This document shows positions 9,318-17,375 of a stretch of DNA of 64,000 nt, piece by piece. This stretch comes from Mycolicibacterium gilvum. GTDB taxonomy: Bacteria; Actinomycetota; Actinomycetes; Mycobacteriales; Mycobacteriaceae. Position numbers and translations under genes: made by a program. The stretch lies in the NCBI RefSeq assembly GCF_900454025.1, contig NZ_UGQM01000001.1:3038001-3102000 (forward strand), read 5' to 3'. The first letter of the stretch is position 1, and each line of letters begins with the position of its first letter. A model generated the notes under the pieces. It did no database searches. It was not told the origin of the DNA and saw only the letters and a program-made list of their open reading frames with translations.

Positions 9318-10724
9318 GTGAAGACCGTCTTCGACGCCCCCGTCGACCCCGCCCTGATCGACCGCTCGCTGGCCGGTGCCGCCCTGGGGTCGGTGTGGCT
9401 CGACATCGCGCGCCCGGAGTTCGGCACCCCCGGCGGGCCGGTCACCTGCGACCTGCTCGTGGTCGGTGGCGGCTACACCGGACTGTGGAGCGCGCTGCAT
9501 GCCGCGCGCCGCCACCCCGATCGGCGCATCGTGCTCATCGAGGCCGACCGGATCGGCTGGGCCGCCTCGGGCCGCAACGGTGGGTTCGTCGACGCGAGCC
9601 TGACCCACGGGTACGAGAACGGGAAGTCGCGCTGGCCCGACGAGCTGTCGACCCTCGAGGCGATGGGAATCGAGAACCTCGACGGGATGCAGGCCGAGAT
9701 CGCGGAGCTCGGGCTCGACGTCGAGTGGGAACGCACCGGGATGCTCGCCGTCGCCACCGAACCGCACCAGGTCGAATGGCTGCGCGACGCGGCGGCGCAG
9801 GGACAGGGCACCTACCTCGACCAGGCCCAGGTCCGCGCCGAGGTGAACTCGCCCACCTACCGGGCGGGTCTGTTCAGCCCGGACACGTGCGCGATCGTGA
9901 ATCCTGCCAGGCTGGTCTTCGAGCTCGCCCAGGCCTGCCGCGACGCCGGCGTCGAGATCTACGAACACACCCGCGCCAACCGGGTCGACTCCGGGGGAGC
10001 GGCGCTGCGCGTGCACACCGACGGACCCGTCGTCACGTGCCGCCAGGTCATCCTGGCCACCAACGTCTTCCCGAGCCTGCTGCGGCGCAACCGCCTGCAC
10101 ACCGTTCCCGTCTACGACTACGTGCTGGCCACCGAACCGCTGACCGGCGAGCAGCTCGACCGCATCGGTTGGCGCCACCGGCAGGGAATCGGCGACTCCG
10201 CCAACCAGTTCCACTACTACCGCCTCACCGCGGACAACCGGATCGTGTGGGGCGGCTACGACGCGGTCTACCACTTCGGCCGACGCGTCGACCCGGCCTA
10301 CGAGGATCGCGCCGAGACCTACCGCCGTCTGGCCGCACACTTCTTCCTCACGTTCCCCGCGCTCGACGACGTCCGATTCACCCACCGGTGGGCGGGCGCG
10401 ATCGACACCAACACCCGGTTCTGCGCGCACTGGGGTCTGGCCCGGGAGGGCCGCGTCGCCTACGTCAACGGGTTCACGGGCCTGGGCGTGGGCGCCGCAC
10501 GGTTCGCCGCCGACGTCTGCCTCGATCTGCTCGACGGCACCCCCACCCCCCGTACCCGGCTGAACATGGTGCGCCGCAAGCCGATTCCGTTCCCGCCCGA
10601 GCCCTTGGCGAGCGTCGGCATCCAGGCCACCCGCTGGTCTCTGGACCGCGCCGACCATTCGGCCGGACGCCGCAACCTGCTGCTGCGTGCGCTCGACGCC
10701 GCAGGTCTGGGCTTCGACTCCTGA
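9318..10724 (+). CDS. FAD-dependent amine oxidoreductase (DAO family)
   Basis: This protein of about 468 aa has a Rossmann FAD-binding motif near the N-terminus (LLVVGGGYTGLWSALHAA, about residues 45-62), then IVLIEADRIGWAASGRNGG, the standard DAO pattern of glycine/sarcosine and gamma-glutamylputrescine oxidases. The C-terminal region has RWAGAIDTNTRFCAHWG and YVNGFTGLGVGAARFAADV, which closes the FAD site. It probably oxidises a secondary or primary amine to an imine with peroxide release; the substrate is unknown. There are two GTG starts (9309 and 9318) and neither has a strong ribosome site. The gene begins within about 10 bases of the desaturase stop, so it is likely co-transcribed. Confidence 0.85.
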   Translation: MKTVFDAPVDPALIDRSLAGAALGSVWLDIARPEFGTPGGPVTCDLLVVGGGYTGLWSALHAARRHPDRRIVLIEADRIGWAASGRNGGFVDASLTHGYENGKSRWPDELSTLEAMGIENLDGMQAEIAELGLDVEWERTGMLAVATEPHQVEWLRDAAAQGQGTYLDQAQVRAEVNSPTYRAGLFSPDTCAIVNPARLVFELAQACRDAGVEIYEHTRANRVDSGGAALRVHTDGPVVTCRQVILATNVFPSLLRRNRLHTVPVYDYVLATEPLTGEQLDRIGWRHRQGIGDSANQFHYYRLTADNRIVWGGYDAVYHFGRRVDPAYEDRAETYRRLAAHFFLTFPALDDVRFTHRWAGAIDTNTRFCAHWGLAREGRVAYVNGFTGLGVGAARFAADVCLDLLDGTPTPRTRLNMVRRKPIPFPPEPLASVGIQATRWSLDRADHSAGRRNLLLRALDAAGLGFDS

Positions 10725-10753
10725 CCCGACGGCGTCACTCCGGGCCCCTCCCC

Positions 10754-10796
10754 GTTGTGTAACGCCCCGTTATGTAACCGCGATGAGCCAGTTACA
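10754..10796. promoter_or_regulatory. GTTRTGTAAC direct repeat and TGTAAC/GTTACA inverted pair
   Basis: GTTGTGTAAC (10754-10763) and GTTATGTAAC (10769-10778) form a 15-base-period direct repeat directly upstream of the secreted protease. The second TGTAAC (10773-10778) is also the inverted partner of GTTACA (10791-10796), just after the ATG. The 15-base period differs from the 11-base spacing expected of an MtrA-type GTAAC repeat, so the factor is unknown. Confidence 0.4.
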
Positions 10797-11571
10797 GCGC
10801 CTGTGCCATCGGGTACGGGTCTTACTGGTCGAACGGGTCGGAGGGGCTGTGTCAGGTCGGACGTCACGTCAGTCGCCGCGGCGGCTACTGCAGCTGCTCA
10901 TGGTGCTCGTCGCTCCTCTGCTCGTCGTCACGCTCGGAGCCCCCGTCGCGCAGGCGCAGCCCGGCGTGCTGGTGTCGCCCGGCATGGAGATCCACCAGGA
11001 CAGCGTGCTGTGCACCCTCGGCTACGTCGATCCGGGCACCCGCATCGCCTACACCGCCGGTCACTGCCGCGCGTCGGGCACCGTCTCGGACAAGTTCGGG
11101 ACGCCGATCGGCACGCAGGGCAGCTTCCGCGACAACACCCCCGACGGCATGACCGTCGACACCAACCACCAGATCACCGACTGGGAGGTCATCCACCTCA
11201 ACCAGAATGTCGTGATCAACAACGTGCTGCCCAGCGGCAAGGCGCTCGTCACCGACCCGTCGGTGCTGCCGGTCAAGGGAATGCCGGTGTGCCACTTCGG
11301 AGTCGTGACCGGCGAGAGCTGCGGCACGATCGAGTCGGTCAACAACGGCTGGTTCACGATGGCCAACGGAGTCGTCAGCCGCAAGGGTGACTCGGGCGGG
11401 CCGGTGTACACGCCGACTCCCGACGGACGCACCGTGCTGATCGGGCTGTTCAACAGCACCTGGGGCACCTTCCCCGCGGCGATCTCCTGGGAGGTCGCCA
11501 GCCGGCAGGCCCAGGCCGACACGATCTCGGCGGCGTCGGCGGTCGTCACGCCCGAGCCTGTCACGCCCTAG
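10783..11571 (+). CDS. Secreted trypsin-like serine protease (Rv1815-like)
   Basis: This 262-aa protein begins with an Arg-rich N-region. A hydrophobic core follows (LLMVLVAPLLVVTLGAPVAQAQP, about residues 37-60), an apparent signal peptide cleaved near AQAQP. The mature part has the chymotrypsin-fold catalytic histidine in IAYTAGHCRA and the nucleophile in SRKGDSGGPVY; the acidic residue is probably in the DTNHQITDWEV segment. Cysteines in VLCTL, GHC, VCHF and ESCG would form disulfides outside the cell. Position and sequence match M. tuberculosis Rv1815. The ATG at 10783 lies after an odd TGTAAC repeat. Its stop overlaps the convergent reductase stop by 4 bases (shared CTAG). Confidence 0.88.
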   Translation: MSQLQRLCHRVRVLLVERVGGAVSGRTSRQSPRRLLQLLMVLVAPLLVVTLGAPVAQAQPGVLVSPGMEIHQDSVLCTLGYVDPGTRIAYTAGHCRASGTVSDKFGTPIGTQGSFRDNTPDGMTVDTNHQITDWEVIHLNQNVVINNVLPSGKALVTDPSVLPVKGMPVCHFGVVTGESCGTIESVNNGWFTMANGVVSRKGDSGGPVYTPTPDGRTVLIGLFNSTWGTFPAAISWEVASRQAQADTISAASAVVTPEPVTP

Positions 11572-12008
11572 TTCAGGATCTCGAACACCGGGATCGACGG
11601 CGCGGCGTCTCGCAGCTCGTCGCGGCCCGACTGCGGCGTCAACCCGCCGACATGACCCTTCACCTGCCAGAACCAGCGGTCCACATACGGCTTGAGCACG
11701 GCCGGCTTCGTATCGTCGGACAGTTCGACGACCGGGTGGATGCGGGATCGGCGTCGGGGTCCGATCTCGATCTCACCGGCAGCGCGCGCGTTGCGTGCCC
11801 ATTGGGTGTTGCCGCGCGGTGACACCAGGTAGCGGCGCCCGTCGACGGTCAACAGGTTCACGACCACGCCGCGCAGTCGACCGGTGCTGCGCCCGCGGAC
11901 CCGCACGGCGGTGCTGCCCTGAATGCTGATTCCCGACTCGGCCAGGCGCCTGATCGCGCCGTTGAAGATCCGGGCGGCCGGGCCCGGTGCGTCGTATCGC
12001 TCGTTCAT
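11568..12008 (-). CDS. Deazaflavin (F420)-dependent nitroreductase family protein
   Basis: This 146-aa protein has the Ddn/FDOR-A layout: RVRGRSTGRLRGVVVNLLTVDGRRYLVSPRG, then QWARNARAAGEIEI, the F420-phosphate contact region. Family members are small split-barrel reductases using F420H2 on quinones or other acceptors, generally at the membrane or in the cytosol. It is divergent from the TetR gene, and the operator palindromes lie between the two starts, so that repressor very probably controls it. The ATG at 12008 has a GGAGACACC ribosome site just upstream. Its stop is shared with the protease stop (CTAG). Confidence 0.88.
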   Translation of the reverse strand: MNERYDAPGPAARIFNGAIRRLAESGISIQGSTAVRVRGRSTGRLRGVVVNLLTVDGRRYLVSPRGNTQWARNARAAGEIEIGPRRRSRIHPVVELSDDTKPAVLKPYVDRWFWQVKGHVGGLTPQSGRDELRDAAPSIPVFEILN

Positions 12009-12030
12009 GGTGTCTCCTTACCGGAATGCA

Positions 12031-12090
12031 AGAGCAGTGCTCTCATTTGAGAGTGCCACGCTGCTGACGCAGAATCAAGAGCACTGATCT
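12031..12090. promoter_or_regulatory. Paired TetR operator palindromes
   Basis: AGAGCAGTGCTCT (12031-12043) is a perfect 6-1-6 palindrome. AGAGCACTGATCT (12078-12090) is the same site with one mismatched arm position, 47 bases further on. A second perfect dyad, CTCTCATTTGAGAG (12040-12053), overlaps the first. All lie between the divergent reductase and TetR starts, the classic place for TetR autoregulation. Confidence 0.75.
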
Positions 12091-12112
12091 CGTTTCGTGC
12101 CAGACTGGCCCG

Positions 12113-12793
12113 GTGGGAAAGCGGCAGGACACACGCGAGCGCATCGAACGAGACATCATCGCCATTGGCCGACGCCACCTCGTCACCGAGGGCGCCGCCG
12201 GCCTGTCGCTGCGAGCCATCGCCCGCGATCTCGGCATGGTGTCTTCTGCCGTCTATCGCTACGTCACCAGTAGGGACGAGCTGCTGACCCTGCTGCTCGT
12301 CGACGCCTACACCGATCTCGCCGATACGGTCGAGACGGCCCGCGCGGCCTCGACGGGGGACTGGCGCGAACAGCTGAGCGCGCTGGGGCACGCGATACGG
12401 GCCTGGGCGGTACGACAGCCCGCCAGCTGGGCGTTGCTCTACGGCAGCCCGGTCCCCGGCTACCACGCACCGCGCGACCGGACCGTCACACCCGGCACCC
12501 GGGTGGTCGCGGCGCTGTTCGACGTCGTGTCCGCGGGCATCGCCGCGGGGGACATCACCTCGGGGGAACGCCCTGCGCCGCAACCACTCTCAGGGGATTT
12601 CGACCGGCTGCGGGAGCAGTTCGGGTTCACCGGCGACGACGTCCTGCTCGGCAAGTGCCTGACGCTCTGGGCCGCACTGATCGGCGCGGTCGGTCTGGAG
12701 GTGTTCGGACAGTACGGACCCGACACCTTCGCCGATCCCGCACTGGCCTTCGACACCCAGATCGCTGCGCTGACCGAGATGCTGTGTCAGTAG
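12113..12793 (+). CDS. TetR-family transcriptional regulator (Rv1816-like)
   Basis: This 226-aa regulator has an N-terminal helix-turn-helix DNA-binding domain (about residues 8-55): GAAGLSLRAIARDLGMVSSAVYRYVTSRDELL. The C-terminal ligand domain includes WALLYGSPVPGYHAP and the dimer-type segment LTLWAALIGAVGLEVFGQYG. It closely matches what I recall of M. tuberculosis Rv1816 and keeps the same position downstream of the Rv1815-like protease. It probably represses itself and the divergent F420-type reductase through the paired palindromes. The start is the GTG at 12113. The last 7 bases overlap the convergent secreted-protein gene. Confidence 0.92.
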   Translation: MGKRQDTRERIERDIIAIGRRHLVTEGAAGLSLRAIARDLGMVSSAVYRYVTSRDELLTLLLVDAYTDLADTVETARAASTGDWREQLSALGHAIRAWAVRQPASWALLYGSPVPGYHAPRDRTVTPGTRVVAALFDVVSAGIAAGDITSGERPAPQPLSGDFDRLREQFGFTGDDVLLGKCLTLWAALIGAVGLEVFGQYGPDTFADPALAFDTQIAALTEMLCQ

Positions 12794-13323
12794 CCGCGAT
12801 TACCGGCCGGTGACAGGACGAAACCGTGCTCGCCGTAATGCCGGTCGGGCGGGTCGGGAGTGTCGGCCGGCCAGGAATCCGGCTTGGCGGCCCAGCACGC
12901 GAAGGTGACCTCGTCGGGTGCGGCGCACACCACGCCGTTGCCCGCCGCGAACCTCGATCCCACCGGCAGCAGTGGCGACCACGGCGTCTCGAGTTCGCCC
13001 TCCCGGCGGTCGAAACCGGCGGGTGTGGTCAGCGAGACGTTCACCGACATCACCTCCGACGGCGCGTCCGGAACCGGACCCTCGCAGAAGATGCCGAGAT
13101 CGGGGATCAGCGAGTTCTGGCACCGCAGCCCGCCGGCAGTGGTGAAGGCCCACCCCGAGGTGCTCGGATGGCCGCCCGTGACCTGATAGGCGGCCGGGTC
13201 CACCGCCGGGTATGCCGCCAAGTCCGGGAAATCCGGCGGCGGCGCGGCGGTCGACGGTGACGCGCCGACGACGGCACCGGCCACGCCCGCCGCCAGAACC
13301 GATGCCCGAACCCATGCCGTCAT
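12787..13323 (-). CDS. Secreted hypothetical protein
   Basis: This 178-aa protein begins MTAWVRASVLAAGVAGAVVGAS with a signal-peptide-like hydrophobic stretch and an APPP boundary near residue 28. The mature region contains four cysteines (LRCQNS, IFCEGP, VVCAAP, FACWAA), which suggests two disulfides in an exported fold. There is no family signature I recognise. The open frame extends upstream, but the ATG at 13323 is chosen because it places the signal peptide at the N-terminus; no strong ribosome site is seen. It is convergent with TetR with a 7-base overlap. Function unknown. Confidence 0.7.
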   Translation of the reverse strand: MTAWVRASVLAAGVAGAVVGASPSTAAPPPDFPDLAAYPAVDPAAYQVTGGHPSTSGWAFTTAGGLRCQNSLIPDLGIFCEGPVPDAPSEVMSVNVSLTTPAGFDRREGELETPWSPLLPVGSRFAAGNGVVCAAPDEVTFACWAAKPDSWPADTPDPPDRHYGEHGFVLSPAGNRGY

Positions 13324-13426
13324 ACAGAGGACATCGGCGCCGAGCGGCCCTGCGTTAGCCCGGGCCGACGAGCCGAATTGGAACACGTTCTAGCTTGCGT
13401 GGGCCGCTGACGATATTCTCGAACCG

Positions 13427-13921
13427 ATGCATGACCAGACACCTGTCCAGATTGCCTGGGTGACGCAGGACCTCACCGCCACCGAGACGGCTCTCACCGC
13501 GCTGATGGGCGCGAAAAAATGGGTGCGGATGCCCGGCGTGCACTTCGGCCCGGAGACCTGCACCTATCGCGGCGAACCGGCCGACTTCGTCGCCGACATC
13601 TCGCTCAGCTACGCCGGCGACACCCAGCTGGAGCTCATCGCACCGGTGAGCGGCACCAGCATCTACACCGAGTTCCTCGGCCGTTCAGGCCCGGGGCTGC
13701 ACCACGTGTGCACGGCATATCCCGACCCCGACAGCTTCGAGGCCGCCGTGGCGAGGGCCGGGCAGGACGGCATCCCCGTCGTGATGGAGGGCACCATGCC
13801 CGGCGGCATGCGCTTCGCCTACGTCGGCGCCGAGCACGCGGGCGTGCCCTACCTCGAATTCGCCTACATACCCGACGAGATCCACGCATTGTTCGACCAC
13901 ATCAAACAGGAGCAGAAGTGA
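13427..13921 (+). CDS. VOC (glyoxalase/dioxygenase) superfamily protein
   Basis: This 164-aa protein has two beta-alpha-beta-beta-beta modules of the vicinal-oxygen-chelate fold. The first begins VQIAWVTQDLTATETALTAL and carries LELIAP; the second begins GPGLHHVCTAYPD and ends VPYLEFAYIPD. Candidate metal ligands are His in GLHHV and Glu in QLELI and YLEFA; the expected first-position His is replaced by the AWV segment, so metal binding may be altered. Its stop overlaps the next gene start (GTGA), so it is translationally coupled to the FAD dehydrogenase, which suggests a shared small-molecule pathway. Substrate unknown. Confidence 0.8.
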   Translation: MHDQTPVQIAWVTQDLTATETALTALMGAKKWVRMPGVHFGPETCTYRGEPADFVADISLSYAGDTQLELIAPVSGTSIYTEFLGRSGPGLHHVCTAYPDPDSFEAAVARAGQDGIPVVMEGTMPGGMRFAYVGAEHAGVPYLEFAYIPDEIHALFDHIKQEQK

Positions 13922-15426
13922 CGATGCAGCACATCCCGGACACGGTCAGCGCCGAGGACGTCACGTCCTGGTCCGACGAGACCGACGTCGTGGTGATCGG
14001 CTTCGGTATCGCCGGCGGCAGCGCCGCCGTCAGCGCAGCCGCGGCCGGCGCGCGGGTCCTGGTGCTCGAGAAGGCCGCTGCCGCAGGCGGAACCACGTCG
14101 ATGGCGGGCGGGCACTTCTACCTCGGCGGCGGCACCGCGGTGCAGCAGGCCACGGGCCACGACGACTCACCCGAGGAGATGTACAAATACCTCGTCACCC
14201 AGTCCCGCAACCCCGAGCACGACAAGATCCGGGCCTACTGCGACGGCAGCGTCGAACACTTCAATTGGCTTGAAGCGCTGGGCTTTCAGTTCGAACGCAG
14301 CTACTACCCGGGCAAGGTCGTCGTGCCGCCGGGCACCGAAGGACTGTCCTACACCGGCAACGAGAAGGTGTGGCCGTTCTGCGAGCAGGCCAGGCCCGCC
14401 CCGCGTGGCCACTCCGTGCCGGTACCCGGCGAACTCGGCGGCGCGGCCATGGTGATCGACCTGCTGGTCAAGCGCGCCGACGAACTCGGCGTGCAGATGC
14501 GCTACGAAACCGGTGCGACGGCGCTGATCACCGACGCCGACGGGGCCGTCGTCGGGGTGCGGTGGAAGCACTTCACCGAAACCGGTGACATCAAAGCGAA
14601 TTCGGTGATCATCGCCGCCGGCGGCTTCGCGATGAACCCCGAGATGGTCGCCGAGTACACCCCGGCCCTCGGGCAGGAACGCAAGACCAAGCACCACGGC
14701 AACGTCGCGCCGTACATCCTCGGCAACCCCAACGACGACGGTCTGGGCATCAAGCTCGGCGTGTCCGCCGGCGGCGCCACCGACAACCTGGACCAGCTGT
14801 TCATCACCGCGGCGGCGTATCCGCCCGAGATCCTGCTGACCGGGATCATCGTGAACAAGAACGGCGACCGGTTCGTCGCCGAGGACTCCTACCATTCGCG
14901 CACCTCGGCGTTCGTCCTCGAACAACCCGACCAGACCGCGTATCTGATCGTCGACGAGGCGCACATGCAGATGCCCGAGATGCCGCTGATCAAGTTCCTC
15001 GACGGCTACGAGACCATCGAGGAACTGGAGAAGGAGCTCGGGATCCCGGCCGGACGGGTGGCCGCCACACTCGAGCGCTACAACACCAACGCCGCCGCCG
15101 GCGAGGACCCCGACTTCCACAAGCAATCGGAATACGTTGCGCCGCAGGACAAGGGACCGTGGGCGGTGTTCGACCTGTCACTCGGGCGGGCGATGTACTC
15201 CGGGTTCACCATGGGCGGGTTGACGGTGTCCATCGACGGCGAGGTGCTGCGCGACGACCGCAGCGCGATCCCGGGCCTGTACGCCGCGGGCGCGTGCGCG
15301 TGCAACATCGCCCAGGACGGTAAGGGGTATGCGAGCGGTACGCAGCTGGGCGAAGGGTCGTTTTTCGGGCGGCGGGCGGGAGAACACGCGGCGAGGCGGG
15401 CGGGAGAACACGCAGCGCGACGCTAG
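13918..15426 (+). CDS. FAD-binding dehydrogenase, fumarate-reductase / ketosteroid-dehydrogenase type (Rv1817-like)
   Basis: This 502-aa flavoprotein has an N-terminal dinucleotide motif [21 protein letters not shown] (about residues 24-44), then [19 protein letters not shown]. The C-terminal flavin region includes [28 protein letters not shown], as in 3-ketosteroid delta-1-dehydrogenases and fumarate-reductase-like flavoproteins. It corresponds in position and type to M. tuberculosis Rv1817. The GTG at 13918 overlaps the VOC stop and has AGGAG 5 bases upstream; an ATG at 13924 is the alternative. The C-terminus ends in two copies of RAGEHAAR, an odd tandem duplication. The stop shares CTAG with the convergent bacA stop. 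Confidence 0.85.
   Translation: MTMQHIPDTVSAEDVTSWSDETDVVVIGFGIAGGSAAVSAAAAGARVLVLEKAAAAGGTTSMAGGHFYLGGGTAVQQATGHDDSPEEMYKYLVTQSRNPEHDKIRAYCDGSVEHFNWLEALGFQFERSYYPGKVVVPPGTEGLSYTGNEKVWPFCEQARPAPRGHSVPVPGELGGAAMVIDLLVKRADELGVQMRYETGATALITDADGAVVGVRWKHFTETGDIKANSVIIAAGGFAMNPEMVAEYTPALGQERKTKHHGNVAPYILGNPNDDGLGIKLGVSAGGATDNLDQLFITAAAYPPEILLTGIIVNKNGDRFVAEDSYHSRTSAFVLEQPDQTAYLIVDEAHMQMPEMPLIKFLDGYETIEELEKELGIPAGRVAATLERYNTNAAAGEDPDFHKQSEYVAPQDKGPWAVFDLSLGRAMYSGFTMGGLTVSIDGEVLRDDRSAIPGLYAAGACACNIAQDGKGYASGTQLGEGSFFGRRAGEHAARRAGEHAARR
15371..15418 (+). repeat. 24-bp tandem repeat at the 3' end of the FAD dehydrogenase gene
   Basis: Two 24-base units, at 15371-15394 and 15395-15418, both start GGCGGGCGGGAGAACACGC and differ only in their last bases. 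They encode RAGEHAAR twice, immediately before the stop codon. The repeat lies beyond the flavin-binding core and looks like a recent local duplication. Confidence 0.8.
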
Positions 15427-17330
15427 CGCGCCTGGACCGCCCCCACCTCCCAGCGGCCGTCGCCGAGCAGCTTCAGCTGCCGGCTGTGATGCTGCTCGAC
15501 GGTGCTGCGGTGGCTGACGCTGACCACGATCGTCTGGGGCAGCTCACTGCGGACCAGCCGGTAGAGCATCAGCTCCAGACCTTCGTCCAGCGCCGACGTC
15601 GACTCGTCGAGGAACACGGCCTCGGGCTTGGTCAGCAGGATCCGCGCGAATGCGACGCGCTGCTGCTCACCGGGTGAGAGCACCTTGGCCCAGTCCTGCT
15701 CCTCGTCGAGCCGGTCGGCGAGGTGGGGCAGCGCCACCTTCTCCAGCACCTCGCGCAGCGTGCCGTCGGGGATGCTGCCGGGTTCGTTCGGATACGACAC
15801 GACGGCGCGCAGATCGCCCAGCGGCACGTACGGCAGCTGCGACAGGAACATCGTGTCGTTCTCACCGGCCGGATACACCAGCGTGCCCGACGCGAACGGC
15901 CACAGCCGGCCGAGGCTGCGCAACAGGGTGGTCTTGCCGCTGCCCGACGGTCCGGTGATCACCAGGCCGTCGCCGGGCTCGAGGCGCAGGTCCACCGGCT
16001 GCAGCAGCTGCCGGCCGTCGGGGGTGCGCACCTCGACGTCGTCGAGTTCGACCCTGCCGTCCGTGGAGTCCTGGGTGTCCAGCGACGGCAGTGCCCGACC
16101 CTCCTCATTGGCGACCACCAGACCGTGCAGACGGATGATCGCGGCCCGGTAACCGGCGAAGTCGTCGTAGGCGTTACGGAAGAACGACAGACCCGACAGG
16201 ATCTCGCGGAACGCGCTGGCGGTCTGCGACAGCTGGCCCAGGGTGATCTCGCCGTTGTAGAAGCGGGAGAACTGCACGATGTAGGGGATCAGCTCCTGGG
16301 CCTGCGTGATCGAGAGGTTCCACCCGAGGAACCCGGCCATCCGGTTCACGTATCTCTTGTAGTTGTCGACGACCGGTGCGAACAGCTTCCGAAGTCCGGT
16401 GCGCTCGGCGATCTCGCCGCGGTAGAAGGCCACCGCCTCGGCGGCGTCGCGCAACCGCACCAACGCGTAGCGGAACGCGGCGTTGAACTTTTCGTTGCGG
16501 AACGCCAGCGTGATGATCGGGCGGCCGATCCAGAACGCGACGACCGTCGCGAACAGGATGTAGACGATGCCGATCCAGAACATCGCCTTGGGCAGCTCGT
16601 AGCCGATGAACGGCAGGGTCACCGGGCCCGACAGGTTCCACAGGATCGTCGTGAACGAGATCATCGCCGCGATCGAGGAGATCGCCCCGAAGAGCAGCGT
16701 CGTCCCCGAGGTGTTGTTCGGCCGGTTGGGCAGCGGACCGACACCGGTGGTGAAGATGTCGATGTCCATCTGGATGCGCTGGTCGGGGTTGTCGATCGAG
16801 TCGTCGATGAACCGCGAGCGGTAGTAGGCCCTGCCGTCGAGCCAGTCGCCCGTCAGCTGGTCGGTGAGCCAGGCGCGCCACCGCAGCATGAACCGCTGCG
16901 TGACGAGCAGATCGATCATGATCGTCACGACGTTGACGACGGCGAGCACCGAGAAGACCAGCATCGACAGCCAGAAGCCGTCCCGGCCCGACGCCCTGAC
17001 CGCGTCGTCGCCGGCGCCCACCCCGGACGCGATGACCTGGAAACTGGTCATCATGTCGTTGCCCTGGAAGCTGAACAGCACCGACAGGCGCACGCTGGCG
17101 ATGACCAGCAGCAGGATGCCCGCCAGCCACAGCCACACCACGACGCTGTCCCGGCCGGTGAAATAGCCGCGGGTGACGCGCCAGAACTGGCGGCCCCACG
17201 TGGTGAACCGGGCGATCAGCGTGAGGACCACCATCGTGGCGATCGCGGCATAGACCCACCCCTGGGCGATCCACCACAGCGAGGTCCACAGCTCGTTTCC
17301 CCAGTCGAGCGTCGGGGTGAACGTTTCCAT
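15423..17330 (-). CDS. bacA: SbmA/BacA-like ABC transporter with fused ATPase (Rv1819c-like)
   Basis: This 635-aa protein matches the length of M. tuberculosis BacA (Rv1819c). The N-terminal half (about 1-370) is an SbmA/BacA-type membrane domain with six or so helices and the motif [17 protein letters not shown]. The C-terminal half is the nucleotide-binding domain: Walker [12 protein letters not shown], signature [13 protein letters not shown], Walker [15 protein letters not shown] and the switch His in SVSHRS. In M. tuberculosis this protein imports hydrophilic compounds including cobalamin and bleomycin. The ATG at 17330 ([11 protein letters not shown]) is preferred over an upstream TTG. 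A second, paralogous copy lies directly upstream on the same strand with a 45-base gap. Confidence 0.92.
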   Translation of the reverse strand: METFTPTLDWGNELWTSLWWIAQGWVYAAIATMVVLTLIARFTTWGRQFWRVTRGYFTGRDSVVVWLWLAGILLLVIASVRLSVLFSFQGNDMMTSFQVIASGVGAGDDAVRASGRDGFWLSMLVFSVLAVVNVVTIMIDLLVTQRFMLRWRAWLTDQLTGDWLDGRAYYRSRFIDDSIDNPDQRIQMDIDIFTTGVGPLPNRPNNTSGTTLLFGAISSIAAMISFTTILWNLSGPVTLPFIGYELPKAMFWIGIVYILFATVVAFWIGRPIITLAFRNEKFNAAFRYALVRLRDAAEAVAFYRGEIAERTGLRKLFAPVVDNYKRYVNRMAGFLGWNLSITQAQELIPYIVQFSRFYNGEITLGQLSQTASAFREILSGLSFFRNAYDDFAGYRAAIIRLHGLVVANEEGRALPSLDTQDSTDGRVELDDVEVRTPDGRQLLQPVDLRLEPGDGLVITGPSGSGKTTLLRSLGRLWPFASGTLVYPAGENDTMFLSQLPYVPLGDLRAVVSYPNEPGSIPDGTLREVLEKVALPHLADRLDEEQDWAKVLSPGEQQRVAFARILLTKPEAVFLDESTSALDEGLELMLYRLVRSELPQTIVVSVSHRSTVEQHHSRQLKLLGDGRWEVGAVQAR

Positions 17331-17375
17331 GCGGAGCAAAGTACCGCGACAACCTGCCCGAAGCGGGTTGTGGGC

